Positions 1 to 15,960 are shown, numbered from the stretch's first letter. The stretch is 64,000 nucleotides of DNA from Lanius collurio (GCA_020086605.1 JACBWW010000003.1:50874106-50938105); one strand, 5' to 3'. Numbers and translations: made by a program. Notes: generated by a model from the sequence alone, not told the origin.

Positions 1-79
1 AGTGGTGGATGTGGCAGTATTAGGTTAAGTTGGTTATGTTAGAATTCTGTTTAGACCTAAACACTTCTGTGATTCTACC
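1..79 (+). mobile_element. CR1 LINE 3' tail, cut by the window edge
   Basis: The order AGTGGTGG...GGCAG...TTAGGTTAA...TGTGATTCTA matches the last ~80 bases of avian CR1 elements in plus orientation. It is diverged, and its 5' part would lie before position 1. Confidence 0.55.
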
Positions 80-546
80 TCTTTTTTTTTTTACTAAGAA
101 AATCTAACAAGTGTCAGCTCTACCTTCTTTCCATGTTCATTAAGTATCTCTGACTTTATAGGTCAACATGTATCAATTTCATCATATTTATTATTAGTCA
201 TTAGGCTACTGTGGGGAATTTTTATAATTAAGAATTAAGAAAATCTCAGGAATAGTACTTGAAGTTTATTTAAAATGTTTAAAAGAGAAGCATGAGAAAT
301 CATATGATTCTCTCACTCCTTACCGACTATTAACTCCAAATATAGTAAAAACCTGGAAAATTAAAAAAAAAAACAAAGGGAGGGAAAGAAGTGGAAAAAT
401 CCCTACCTCTGAAAAGGAACTGAAATGCAATGAAAATTTCTTTGATAAAATAATAAAGTTTAAGTTATTCAGAAAGCTACAGGGAACTAATGTATGTAAG
501 ACAGAAAAAAAGGAAAGAAAGAAAATGAGTTTTCCTTAGCCCATAC
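1..546 (-). other. Intron (partial) after the last exon in the window
   Basis: This is intron of CSMD3 on the minus strand, cut by the window edge. It holds a CR1 3' tail at 1-79 and an A run near 362-375. The next coding exon expected from the family was searched for on the minus strand and not found. Confidence 0.8.
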
Positions 547-705
547 CTGATAGCAGCAATTCCATATTGCTGTTTGTAAGTGTTGCATTTACTCTTCCTG
601 AAGTTGCATTGAAACTGGTGACTGTCAAAGTCATGGGTTGCTTCTTGCTTTTGTAATTGTAAGAACCTTTCCATATATAATTTTGGGCAAATACATCATC
701 AGGAA
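547..705 (-). CDS. CSMD3: CSMD3 exon, start of the post-sushi ectodomain
   Basis: A 159-nt phase 1-1 exon encoding 53 residues starting VPDDVFAQNYIWKGSYNYKS, with two NAT sequons at residues 33 and 40 and no Cys. It is the first part of the membrane-proximal domain that all CSMD proteins share before the single transmembrane helix. The acceptor is ATCCATATAG, with a poor pyrimidine tract, and the donor is TCAG|GTATGG. The wording of this segment fits CSMD3 rather than CSMD1 or CSMD2. The exons that continue this domain are not in positions 1-546. Confidence 0.93.
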
Positions 706-2776
706 CTATATGGATAAAAGCATGTTTCAATACGTATTACAGTATTTAGTACTTAGAAAGTCAAATATCCAACAAAATGTATGATAAATATTAGCATTTT
801 CTTTCCTTTACTTTTTATAAATCTACTAGGCATAATTTTCAGATATAAAGCATACAAACTGGCAGGAACTTTTATGAAAGAAATATATTTGCACTGAAGA
901 CTGCAACCACAACTACATCTTCATTTGCTTTTTTACTAAAATATGGACTTGTCCCAGAGTTAAATCAGGTCCAAAAATTCTAAAAGCTTTGGCCAGAAGA
1001 TTCTGTTCCCCTCATGGCAGAATCCTTTCTATGCCAGCAGAGATGGCTAGGAACATATAGGGAGCATTACATTTTGCAGAAATTAATATCCATTTAGATA
1101 TAAAAATTTTCATAAGCATTTTCTTTAAATGACATGAAATACAAGCATTTTCTTTATTAACAAGTCAATTTTTCTAATGAAAAAAATTATATAAGGAGTT
1201 TTTTTCTTGTCTTCAAATGCTTAAAAACATTCTAAGATTCACCAGGAGAAAAAAAAATAATTCTCTAATTTAAAATTTAAAACAGATCACAGTCTTCTGG
1301 GGAATAGAAATGCTAGATTTATACCCTCAAATTTTATATTTATCATTAGCAAACTGTAAAATGATCCATTTAAGTAATGCTTTCCAGCAATAAAAAAACC
1401 CCACCAAAACAACAAAAAGATACCTATGAAGTAAAAACTGATACATGGAAATCTTTAAAACCTTAACATGAAATACCTGGTAAATAATTAAGTTAAATTA
1501 AACATGATTTAGGATGGGCTTATTACACTTTAAAAAGTAATGTATCAGAGTTAGCCCTGTAAGAATCACTATTTCAAATCAGCAGTTTCACGTTGTTTGA
1601 AGTCATTCATACTGAACTTAAAGCTCTGTGTTCATGTGTGCATTGGTATCTCATGTCAGATAAGCAGAGAAGAATATTTGCCCTTTTCTCTCTCAGGATA
1701 CCCCTAAATCCAAGACTGAGGCCTACTGGAATACCCACAGTTTTCTTTCATCACTTATTTCATGCAATACAAAGGCAGGTTGTCTTCTCCCTGAAGGGTA
1801 AAGAAGCTTTCCTAGTTTTTCTATCCCTGTAAATGTATGTATATATGTACATGTTTCTTGAAAAAACATGTAGATGCTGGACCTGCAAGCAAGGAAATTG
1901 CATGGTGCAAATGCTCTAATGCTGTTATTCTTAATCTGCCTGAAATATATTTCCCTACTTTTAGGAAAACTAATCTTTATGGGATATACTGGCAGTTAGT
2001 CTGGATTGCCCAAAACGAATGAAAATTTTCTGAATTAAAAACTTGATGTTTACCATTCAGCAGCACAGAACTGAAAAAAAAGGTTTTGAACTAGTATACA
2101 AAATGTTAAGAAAAAAAAGCCCCCAAATACCCATGTGCTAAAGTACTACTCTTAAGTCTTATTCATTATTAGTAGAAATTCAATAGGTTTATTATAGTCT
2201 AAATGTTAATTTTGTTTATAGAGACTGCTCTTTCAAAAAATCTCTTCAGTGGACAGAGCTTCTCCTGTCAGAACATCCAAATATGGTCTTCAGCAAATCT
2301 GTTAAAACTGGAGACTTTAGCAAAAATTCAAGAGGTTACCTTGTTTCAGCTAAAATTAGCTTTTTGGGGGGCTAAGTTGAAGGCTAGTATTTAGGTAAAG
2401 CAATTTAAATTAGCAATATGTAAAAATATGCAGGACTGAAGAAAACTCTGAAACATCTTTAAATTATTTCAAGCTGAGTAGTACAGTTTCTAAATAGGTA
2501 AATTGCATAGAATCTTACACAGAACACAATGATTTCAGTGAAACCAATAAATCTCTCATTTCATAACAGAAATTGTATATAGATATAAACTATACCATAT
2601 GGTAAGTGGGCTTCAAAATTGGAGAATTATTTAATTATTTTCCCTCCTTGTTGATCTAGTGCCTAATCTAATATCCTTTACATATTCTAAATCACTCAGT
2701 GCAATCTCATTAAACTGATCCTCATTGTCTTTTCTACAGAAATGGTTTATAACTATATAAACCTTGGAGTACTTAC
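706..2776 (-). other. Intron
   Basis: A 2.1 kb AT-rich intron of CSMD3. Apart from an A/C-rich tract near 1392-1419 I recognise nothing in it. Its short open frames have no family resemblance. Confidence 0.8.
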
Positions 2777-2842
2777 CACTTAGTTTGGGACTTGGTGTTC
2801 CCAATGCTGGTCTGGGATCCTTCACTAATATTTTAGAACCAG
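2777..2842 (-). CDS. CSMD3: CSMD3 exon, linker after the last sushi domain
   Basis: A 66-nt phase 1-1 microexon-like exon encoding 22 residues, AGSKILVKDPRPALGTPSPK plus LS. It has no Cys, is rich in Pro and Lys, and is probably an extended linker between the sushi array and the membrane-proximal ectodomain. This wording, as I remember it, is that of CSMD3 and differs from the equivalent CSMD1 and CSMD2 linkers, so it is one of the main grounds for the gene call. The acceptor is TTCTAACAG and the donor is AGTG|GTAAGT. Skipping would remove 22 residues in frame. Confidence 0.92.
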
Positions 2843-3475
2843 CTGTTAGAAAGAATAAATGATATAAAGACAAATCAGTAGCAAAATGTTACTCAGAAAC
2901 AAAGAAAATAATTTCCATCATGAAATTTATTTGTTAAAAAGCATATAAGATGATGTTTCAAACTCAAATATGAATGAGATTTCAGTTGGTATCAAACCTT
3001 AGTATCACACGAGCACTTGCACACAAATTTCTTCCATTCCCCCATTATCTTCCTAAATCAGGTACCTGGATGCTATCAAGTCATTTCAGTGCAGGGTTTC
3101 ACTTCAGAATCCACGTTTCAGAATTTACAGTCCTGGACCATGCACTAATATGTGAGATGCCTTCTAATATACCATCTAATCCTGGCTGTGTCACTTGGAT
3201 TAGGAACAGTGAACAGTGCATTGATTGCAATGTAAAACCAAACACTGAATAAGCACACAACAAAGGGAGCTTGAAATCGTTTCTCTCCAGGACTTAACCA
3301 TCTTCAACAGTACTGAGATATCTTGTGTTCCAGACTGAAAACCCAAAGATGCTGACTTAATCTCTTAATAGTGAAGGAGAAGGTCTCTCATTCTTTAAAG
3401 AATAACAACAGAAAGAAAGAAACAAAAGAGGCTGTCCACAGAATAGCCAATTGGTTTATGAGAACTGGGAGTTGG

Positions 3476-4073
3476 TATAAGAGACTGTCCAAAGATCCCT
3501 CATCTGCCTCATGATCATCGACAAGGACAGAGACTGAAACTTTAAAACTTAGGCCAGGAGCCCTGGCCTGGCTGAGGTGGGATGTCTGCCAAGTGCTGCC
3601 TGCAGGTGTGCCCAAACTGGTAGAATATTAAATAGGTCACGGTGGACTGCGCCGTTCTTGCTGCTAAGGCTGGAAGGACTGCACTGGAAGGACCTGTTCT
3701 GTACCCATTTCCCAAAGCACTGAGCCTCATAACAATGGCTGTAGATTTCCCCCTCCTCTTGGCCAGTTGCCTCTCACTTCTGAAAAAGACTATAAAGGGA
3801 CTTTCTAAGTTAACCAAGACAAGATCTCCCCATAGAAAGAAGACGAGTCTATTGGCAGGACCACGAGGACTTTATCTCATCTGTTGGTAGCTATATCCCC
3901 TTTCCCCTCTTTTTCTCTCTATCCTTTGTTTCGTTCTCTCTCCCCTCTATCACATAACCGTGTTGGCACTTGTGCACTGCTGATTAAATTGAAGTCCCCA
4001 CTGTTGTGTCTTTGCACTCTTGAGGTCATTTAACGAACCATCACAACCCCTGCTCCTATAGCGGATCGTGACA
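3476..4073 (+). mobile_element. Solo LTR-like element of an endogenous retrovirus
   Basis: A GC-richer block in an AT-rich intron with the order expected of an LTR in plus orientation. There is a TATAAA box at 3791-3796, an ATTAAA polyadenylation-type signal at 3983-3988, a downstream GT-rich stretch (GTTGTGTCTTTGC), and an end at ...GGATCGTGACA (CA at 4073). GTTGG occurs at 4074-4078 and again at 3471-3475, a possible 5-bp target duplication. If so, the 5' end reads TA instead of the usual TG. The left edge could instead be earlier, near 3433. No gag, pol or env sequence adjoins it. It is antisense to CSMD3. Confidence 0.55.
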
Positions 4074-5991
4074 GTTGGAGAATACAATTTCTTCTCTGCT
4101 TAGAGCAGGAACTCTTCCACCACTAAAGATGATGAACTAAAATGCACTAGGACTTTATAATTTCTTGAAGGTAAAGCTATTTTATTTTGAAGAAACTAAT
4201 TTGGATCCACTGGAACATAAAGAAGACAAATAATTCTGCCTCCTAACATAAAATACTCCATGTAGCCCCAGACTCAATTCCTTGCTCCAAATGTGATTTC
4301 AATATTTTGTATTGTGGGTCTTGGCCTTGAACCCAGGCCTTTTCTCTCCAATCCATGTTCTAAGCAAATACACTAAAAAAGAAACTACTTTTTCCCTGAG
4401 TTGAGCATTTTTCTGCATAAAAAGGAAACTTTTGGAAGGACTGAGAATATTTTTGAGAATAAATTTTAGCTTTTCAAAAGGTCTTTTCCTGTCATGTACG
4501 TTAAAACTGTAAAGAAGTAAGGGGAGTGGTTGAAGTGCAACCTAAGGTTCTTATTGACTGTTATTACTGATTGATTAACCTCTATTTCCTCTCTGTTTCA
4601 AAACAAAGATACTGAACTTCACTGTACATTGTTGACCTGGAGGGCATGGTCCAACAGCATATGCTTTCTGACTTCATTAAATTCAGGTTAGAAATATCTG
4701 GATCACACTTTCCAGTTTGGCTTTAGCGTAAAAAGATGATGAGTCAATTAGCCTCATCAAGTGAATAAATTTCTAGTTGAGTCCAGAACTGAAATTTGAA
4801 ACATAAACCAAACTTAAACGCAAATGTTAGATACAAATCCAAAACTATTTAACTATGAAGTTTAAGTTTCTAGGTCCAAATATTTAAATTGGACTTTCAA
4901 GATTTCAATTCTGTATTTAAAGGATCAAATTGTAGTTTAATTGCCCTACACATCCCTTTAGAGCTCTCAGCTCCAAACATGATATTCTTTTTCATCCATT
5001 TCCAAGTTATTTTTGTGAAGTTTCAATAAAAGGTGATCTGGTGTTCTCCTATGCTCCATCAGAGAGATATTTCACCTTGCTGTATAGCCAAAACTGAAAT
5101 TATCCAGGAGACATTTTACTTTATGTAATCGGAGTTAACATTTTGCAATATATTGCTCAAGATTAGTTTCCACCACTGCTGAAAAGGAAGAAGAAACATA
5201 TCTGATTCTAATTTTTTTTAAATTTCTCTAACATTTATTGGGAAACTAGGCTATATGACAATGTAGATACACTCATAGCTACTACTTAATACTTAAAAAA
5301 AAAATCTCAAAAAGCTTCATTACAATCAGGTAATACAACTAACTCTACTTCTTTCAACAGCAGCAGCAGAAAATTCTTGAATCAAAATTCAACCTATGAA
5401 TCACATTTGGCCTGCCATAATACTTTCCAAGTACTGAACAAGCCATAAGCTTCCTGGCTGCTAGCTTTCCAGCACTATCCCAAAGCTCTGCTTTATTTTC
5501 CCCCAGCACTTGCCTGGCATGCAATTCTAGGACACCTGTTTTTTAGTAATACAAACTATTCATTTCCTATTTCCCTTCCAAGTAGCAGTGTTTGGCTACA
5601 GAGCCTTTGAATGCCTCTGTAAGAGCCCTGGGGATAACCACATCTGAAACATTAGGTAACAGTAATCTGAAAAGGCCTTCAATTATTCAGGAAATAAAAT
5701 TCCAAACAGTTCCTACACTTGAATATATTCCTTATGTCACATGAAAACCACCTTTCTCACCATGACTTGGCTATGGTGTTTTTCATGTCCTACTGTGACA
5801 AAGTGGGTAGTAAAAATTAGAAACAAAATGAAAGGTTGGAACAGCAAGGACAAAGTAGATACATTTTGTTTTCTAGTAGTATACAGTTACTTACATAAAA
5901 ATATGAAATAATACTAAACCCTATGGATTATTTCCATGCAGTGATTCAGACATCTTCTTGAACTTTAGGCACCTTTCTCAAATATTACTAC

Positions 5992-8424
<2,433 letters not shown>

Positions 8425-9766
8425 TCATTCTCAGTAGAGTTACTCTCCCCCCAAAATTAGATCCTTCATGGAAGAAAATCAAATCCTCATCTTCTGTGGT
8501 CTCTCTAGGGTGTTGCTTTGGGCCCAAAATGGGTGACAAACTGTGAGTTTGGAAACAAAGCTTATGGTGCCTTCCCCACACTGGACTAAGAAGGAGCCAG
8601 TTGGGCAAAGTTGCCACAAACAAGGGATGTCACAGAACTGAAATGAGTATTACATTCTGCTGGACTTTTTCTGGAATTTTTTAGATCTCCCTTTGTGGAA
8701 TGTTGGATACATTCACAAGTTAAAATGAGAAATTTTTGATTAGAATAGACGAGGCTGGTCAAAAATACTGTCTCATGCTTCAGAATGTTCATATAATATT
8801 TATTTTTTTTTAATGAGAGAAGGTAAAGAATAATCGGTCTTTACACCACTTTGGTAATAGAAACCGGAACACAAGGACATTACAATTTACAATAGCAATT
8901 CATCTGAGATTAGCTTTTAATTATTATTCTTATTATGGATTTGTGTTGCATAAAAAGGAAAATAGATTTCTTACAGTTTCTGCACAAACATAAAATGGAA
9001 TAACTTGTTCAGCATGTCCAGTCATGGTGAAATTGATGAAAATGCAAATTATTCTTAGTTTCCATCAAGAGCGAGGAAATTAGATTAGAAGTATATCATT
9101 CAGAGAGTATTGTATTACACAGTGTGAGTGGTTAACTAAAATATTAAGGTGCATAGATCGTATCTATTGTTCTCCAGTGGCCTGCATTAATATATTTATC
9201 AACTCATGTTTAAACAAGAAGTTGAAAACTTTATCTGTGACAGCACACTTATAGTTCTGGTTTGGGTTTGATTTTTTAAATTATTTTGTTTAAATGCATT
9301 ACACTTCATTCAGACTGATGCTCAAAGGTAAAATGTGGACTTTTTTCTGATAGTTTAGTACAGGGAAACAGCATTTCACTGCCGCAAGTATTCATTTGAA
9401 ACTTTATAGTACTATTCCATTTCAGCTCAAGTTTCTCATCAGAATGAAATTTAATAATAACCCATGAACTACAGATAGTAGCTCATCAACACAGGATGTG
9501 ATTTAAAATTCATCTCCATTTTTTGCTCTTTTCTGTGCTCACTAGACTATGTAATTACTTTTAAAAGATTTTGAAGAAAATACACTAAATCACTTGCATG
9601 ATTAAGCACAAAGTAGTAAAATACTACAAGTTTTAGAAGTTGCACCAAATAGCTATAGAAGCTCTTTTTTTTTTATTTTGTAGCAAAGATCTTAGTTAAA
9701 ACAATCAACATCAATAATATATTACTTTACAAAAGTATTAGCCTTATGAAAGGTGTGTTCAAATGA

Positions 9767-10924
9767 CTATATCAGTGGACATGGGAAGCAATACAGATGT
9801 CATTTTTCTGGACTTCTGTAAAGCTTTTGACACAGTCCCTCAGAATATCCTTCTCTCTAAACTGGACAAAGATAGATTTGATCAGTGGACTGTTAGAGGA
9901 TAAGAAAGTGTTTGGACAGTCACGTCCAGAGGGTAGTGGTCAATGTCTCAGAGTCCCAGTGGACATCAATGACACATGGTGTCCCTCAGGGGTCTGCACT
10001 GGGACCAGGGTTAATTAATATCTTCCTTAATGACACAGATAAAGGAATTCTAGTGCCCCCTAAGAAAATTAGTAGATGACACCAAGTTGAGTGGTGTGGC
10101 TGACATATCTGAAGGATGGGATCCATTCAGAGGAACCTGGACGAGTTTGAAAAGTGGCCCATGGGAACCTCCTGAGGTTTAGTAAGACCAAGTACACGGT
10201 GCTCCACTAGACCTTTTAGTAGGGTTGGGCTGGTGTATGAACAGATCGAGAGCAGCCCTGATGAGATGGACTTGGGGTGTTGGCGGATGAGAGGCTGGAC
10301 ATGAGACAGCAATGTGCACTTGCAGCCCAAAAAGTCAGTTGTATCCAGGGATGCAACAAAAACAGCGTGGGGCAGCAGGTTGTGGGACGTGACTCTGCCC
10401 CTCTACTCTGCTCTGATAAGACCCCACCCAGGGTCCTCCGTCCCACTTTGGGGGTCTCAGCACAAAAAAAAACATGGACTTCTTGAAGCAAATCCAGAGG
10501 AGGGACACCAAAATGTTCTGGAGGATTCTCCTATGAGGAAAGGTTGAGCGAACTGTGTTTGTTAAGCCTGGAAAAAAGAAGGCTTCGATCTGGCCTAATT
10601 ATGGCCTTCTAGTACCTAAAGAGAGCCTACAAGAAACAGAGAGAGGGACTGTTTACAGACATATGTAGTGATAGGACAAGGGGGAATAGATTTAAAAGAG
10701 AGTAGATTCAAAGAGGGAGTTTTTGTGACGATGGTGAGAAACTAGCACAAGTTGCCCAGAGAAGCTGTTGATGCTCCATACCGGGCTGTGTCCATGGCCA
10801 GGCTGGATGGGGCTCTAAGCAACCTGGTGTACTAGAAGATGTCCCTATACATGGCAGGGGGGGTGAAACTAGATTATCTTGAAGGTGACTTCCAACCAAA
10901 ACCATTCTATGATTTTATGATTTC
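9767..10924 (+). mobile_element. CR1 LINE with partial reverse-transcriptase domain
   Basis: A 5'-truncated CR1 of about 1.16 kb in plus orientation. The start reads, in frame, DVIFLDFCKAFDTVPQNILL, a conserved stretch of the CR1 reverse transcriptase. It continues through the C-terminal ORF2 region and 3' UTR to AACCATTCTATGATTTTATG at the end. Many indels and stops break the frame, so it is a dead copy. Antisense to CSMD3. Confidence 0.92.
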
Positions 10925-11180
10925 ACAAGAAACACAACCTTTATTTTATATGTAAGTCCCAAAGCAGCATTAAAAATGCAACAGTTGCCCACAAGACAAA
11001 GATGTTTAAACAGGTGCTGCCATGCTGTTCAAGATAATGAATAAATAAAAAAAAAAATTAAAGCAATTTTTAATAATCAATACATTATATTAATTAATTA
11101 TATAGGATATGTAATTACTGAATAAATATAAGTAATTTTTAGAAGTTTTCGGTCTACTTTGCAATACTCTCGAGTCAGAG

Positions 11181-11196
11181 GCACCAGGTGGCGCTA
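11181..11196 (+). promoter_or_regulatory. Candidate CTCF binding motif
   Basis: The sequence GCACCAGGTGGCGCTA differs at two positions from the vertebrate CTCF core CCACCAGGGGGCGCTA. It sits in an AT-rich part of the 8.1 kb intron, just after a CR1 copy. Motif match only; occupancy is unknown. Confidence 0.45.
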
Positions 11197-13966
11197 CAAT
11201 ACAGGAGTCTATGCTCAAAAAATTCCCAGTCTTGAGATATTCTGATTTGTTCTACTTTTTATTATACAGCTCAAGTAGAAGCATTAGTACTCTGGGCAAC
11301 AGTGTTTTTTTTCCAATCAAAACAAATCTTCCTTGTATAGTACTTGTTCATATCTGATCCATAGCTGGTTTTTCTGTAGTGTCAGTTATAGTTTGGATAT
11401 TCCCAAAATTAACATCAATAACTTTTTTGGTTTTTTAGGCTAAACCCCAGAGACCATATATTTGTTATTCTCTAACAGGATAAATAACAATCTGAGAAGA
11501 AAATGCATAAATATCAACCTCCATCCATTTATAAAGTACTCTAGATAATTTTTTCACCAATAAGTTTAAAATAATGTATAATAATTATCAAAACAATAAT
11601 ATTAAGTTATTTTCCTTGTTATTTTTTATATTGCTTATATAAATAGAAGATACTTCTAACTCTCATGAGTTATTGTACAATCAGTTTTTTCTCTAGATCT
11701 CAGTTTACCAAAGAACATGAAGATACTCTAATAAACTTCTCTATCCCCTGCAATTCGTGCCAAAGAACTGAGAAGCTAAGAGGATGTCAGTTATTTCTCT
11801 TCACTAACTTTTAGCATCCTATTTTAAGTGAATGAAAACATATCTCATTAAGTCTTCACTATATCTGTAGTTTAGCAGCCCAATAATACATTATTGCCCT
11901 TGTAACAGGGGTTTGAGTTTGCAAGACTGCTGGACAGAAGATTGACAGGCTTCCTCTCTCTGAAAGAGTCTTGAGCTGCCTGAAATTTTGTGTTTGTTTT
12001 GTTTTTGATTTTTTTTTTTTTGTTTGTTTCTAAACTTGGTTCAGCTGTAAAATTTAAATTTTCTGTGATCAAGTAGCTATGACCAGTTTTTATGCCTTTC
12101 TTTGTCTTCATATAGTACAATCACAGCTTTAAATCAACAGCAGTAAAAAGAATCTAGTACGTGCAGAATGAGCTATCTCCCAATAATGTGGTGCAGTACA
12201 GAGAAAAAAACCCCTTGTGCTGCAACGACAGCAAAGCCCTTGAGAAACGCAGCCAACAGGTCACTGTGACGAAGACTACAGTGTGACTATGATAAAAGAT
12301 GCAACTAAGTCTGAGCACTGGAGATCCTGTTGCTGTGAACAACTCACCCTTAAAGACATACAGGCCTGGACAGAATCAGGTTTCAGAGGTAAAAAAGAAC
12401 AACTGCCTAACACAGGTGAAATGTACCTTATAGTATAGATAGAAATATAATGTGTATAATGTGGAGCTGTGGTGTGAGTGGTGTAAAAGTGTGTCAGAAA
12501 CATTACAAATAACCTCAGGTGAAACACGAATGACAGAGACTGAAAAAAAAAAAAAAAAAGAAAAATCACATTCGTGCCAGTGAAGCACTCTAGATTGTGA
12601 CACTTACACACTGACACCAGGGACCTCATGACCATGAGAAGAAGTAGAAACCAGGAAAATACATGGTGCCTGATAAGGCTTAAATTACATTTTCACTGAT
12701 GCATTGATGGTGCCAAGTGTGCTAATGGAGACAGCTATGTTGTGGTAGTAAGCACTTCTCTTGGAATTTCATTCTACAATTCAATCAATGTTGAACTTTA
12801 TAGAAGCATTACATTCACAGGAGATTATCTGCAAGGCTACTCAACATCTGCAGATCAAGTTTCATATGGAATTTCATAAAATAGAATGCAAGAGCTAGCA
12901 GAAAGATACCACTACTGTCTATTTTCCTTTTTAAATTCAGACTGCTCTTTGGCTCAATTTATGCCTCAATACAAGGGAAAAAAGCTGAATTTCTACAAAA
13001 AGACATGTTGGAAGAAGTATGAGAAGTAATAAATCTTATATATATATGACTGACTGGTCTAAGCAGTTCTAAACTGTTTCTTCACTTCAGTAATGCCTGG
13101 TGTTACAACAGCTTATGGTGAAAGTGCTATAAGCACTTTTCTGTGTCTCTAGCAATATAGTTGAAGAAGTATTTCAAACCCCACAGTTTCTTTTCAAGGA
13201 GAGATTTATTTCCAGTTTACAGATGAAGTCAGTATTCACTAAGTTCTAAAGTTATTTTGTCCCCATTGTAATACACTGCTAAGGTATATCTGTCAAATAA
13301 AAAATTCTCAGATGAAAGTAGAATTATGTATTCATAACAATTAAAGCAGGTGATGCTACTCATTTCCATGGCATGCCCAGATATCCAAGTAGCCCTAAAC
13401 TGGTATTTTTATGTTATTTGAACACACAGGAAACTGATCTACTTCTGATTGAAGAATTTAATACTGAACAAAAAAGTTGATGCAAAATTCTGTTGTCTCT
13501 TTTTCTTCAAAGCTCTTATTTAATAGCTGAAGCTTCATTCAGGTGTGAGGTGATATTTGTGCTTTTGTTAGCACAGGTTCCAGCAGTTTAGGTTTAGATA
13601 CGCCTTTCTGTCAAGCCTTGAATTATCTTGTGTTTGCCTGAACTTTCAGTGCAATCAATGAGATAGGAAAGCAGATAAGAGTAGAGGAAAAAACAGGAAC
13701 AAAACAACAGTGCTGTGGGAATTCATAACTTGACATCAGTATTGTGAAAAGCAAGTGTCAGAGATTTTTGTCAGCTAAAAGAAGAGGTAGTGCCATTTGT
13801 TGAAAAGCAATTAAAACAGGATTCCACATATGAAGACTTGAATTCTAGTGTAAGGCTACAGCTTGATTTTTTTTACGAGACAGAGAAATAAATTTAAACC
13901 TTGACAATAAAGTCAATTAATTTACCCTATTAACATTAGCTTAAATAATAAATATTTAAGAGAGCT

Positions 13967-14013
13967 AAAACAAACAAAAAACCTACCAAAACAAAACAAA
14001 AAACCCCACACCA
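13967..14013 (+). repeat. A/C-rich low-complexity tract
   Basis: About 47 bases of almost only A and C on the plus strand (AAAACAAACAAAAAACC... ending AAAACCCCACACCA). Similar tracts recur elsewhere in the window. Confidence 0.7.
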
Positions 14014-15395
14014 GTATTTTGGAACAATTCAGAATCACTCCTTACCTTCTTGCTATGGATAGAAGTAAAATCACTGTTATCCCATTCACACAGGAAGTTA
14101 ATTATAGCATAATATAAATTAATTTACAATATTTTTGTGGTTTAAAGAAGACGTAACATTATACAACATAAGACAATTTCTTTCCAGGATCTACAGACAA
14201 TAACTTGTCTAGAACCAATCATTTTCACTATTGTTTCCACCCAATCAAGAACTAAGCTCAGCTTCATCTGTGTGACTGATACTTCTATACTGCTATGTAT
14301 TAACTAAGCAATCAGAGTAAGCAGAAACTGCAAATTTAGTTACTACATAAAACCAAATTAACTGTGTAAATGTGAGAATAAATTGCTGGCTAGGTAAAGA
14401 GACTGTAGTATATATATCTTAAATCTACTGGGCACTAACCTTATAACTGTATACAATTTTGGGGTTTTTTTTAGAATTTACGAGGTTGTAAACTCTGCCA
14501 GCAGTTACACTTATTTTACAAATCATTTGTTAATTGACATTTTGCTTGATATTTTGACAGTTTTATGCTAGCTGTGAGTGATGTTTTACTCAAAACTACA
14601 GTACAAGTGAGAGACTGTATTAGCTTCTTCAGTGAACCTCATTAATATGCGAAACTGTGACAATAAACTTATAGAAAATACTTAATAAATTATTTATTTG
14701 CTACATAGTTGAATAAAGAGTTGCCCTCTAGCATAATATCGTGTTATAACCAAATGGAATTAGGCAAAGTACTGCCCCTGTATATCCTCTCTTGGCACAA
14801 AGCAGCATATTCAGTTCCTAGAGAAAACAGACAATTTTATTTTCACTTGCATATGATTGTGATCTAGCACAATCTGAAAACCCAAATATTGCTAAAACTA
14901 AGACTGAGTAGTACTGCATAAAGGCCTCCAAATGGATAAACCAAACAAATTTTTGGTCATCAACTGGAAAAGTCTTTAGCTACAATTTGCTTTTAAATAC
15001 CAATTTCATTTTGTAAATTTGTTCAAGTTTCACTCAATCCTTTTTTTCATTTCCAGCAAAATGCAGTTTTTATTCTCCTGCTACTAGACAGAGACCTCAT
15101 ACAATTATGAACCTGCTAGGTACTCTTCTGTACATTCATTTTCATCTGCCTGGAGCTTTCAGCCCTGACACCAAACACAGATGTCACAGGATAGATTAGT
15201 CTCTCTCTGAGTTTACAAGGTTCCTAGCAAATTATAAAGTGCATTTTTGCATCCCTAAACCATTCACTCATGAAAACATTTCACTGACATCACTGTTTTG
15301 TGTGAATCAGGAAAACAGCAGTTCAAAATAATTTTTAGTTTCACGATTCTTTTTCCAATAGAAACATATGCAAGCACTATTTGGCACAACACAGC

Positions 15396-15960
15396 TTTGT
15401 GTAAAACGTGGCCAAGAGTCTCCTAGGAGGCATCAGGCAGAACATTGACAAATGGTCAAGGGAGGTGCTTCTTTCCCTCTGCTCAGCCCCAGAGTCACAA
15501 GTGAGCGCTGGGATCACCAGTGCAAGAGAGACAAGGACAATACTATATTGAATCCAGTGATGGGCCACAAAAGCCATTAAGGCACTATAGCATCTGGAAT
15601 ACAAGCAGCAGCTGAAAGACATGGGGTTATCCACCCTGCAAAAAACACCCCGAGGGCAGGACAAGCAACAGAAACAGACTTTTCTTCAGTGGTGCCCAGT
15701 GACAGGACAAGAAGAAATAGATATAAATCGAAACATAGGAAATTCTCTTTAAAACTAAGAAAAAAGTGTTAATTTTCAATGTAAAGGTGATCAATTTGGA
15801 ACAGGATGCTCAGAGACAGTGCTGAGTCTCCATCCCTGCAAATATTCAAAACCACCTGTATGCAGCCCTTATAAATCTGTTCTAGCTGGCCCTGCTTTGA
15901 GAAGGGAGAGTGGACTTGAAGTTCTCCTAACAGGTCTGTGACTTTGTAATTTATTTGTGG
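15396..15960 (+). mobile_element. CR1 LINE 3' fragment, old and indel-rich
   Basis: Plus-orientation CR1-like sequence. It includes blocks such as TAGGAGGCATCAGGCAGAACATT, GGTCAAGGGAGGTG, CTGCTCAGCCC and GTGCAAGAGAGACA that follow the CR1 3' region in order, and then a degraded 3' UTR. No intact tail remains. Both edges are approximate. Confidence 0.75.

Noticed and set aside
536..730. Start-codon interpretations of frames over exons, such as the TTG at 728-730 or the MIDCGHPG Met
   Set aside because: These are internal exons. The frames run into intron upstream of the acceptor sites, and the Met arises from a split codon.
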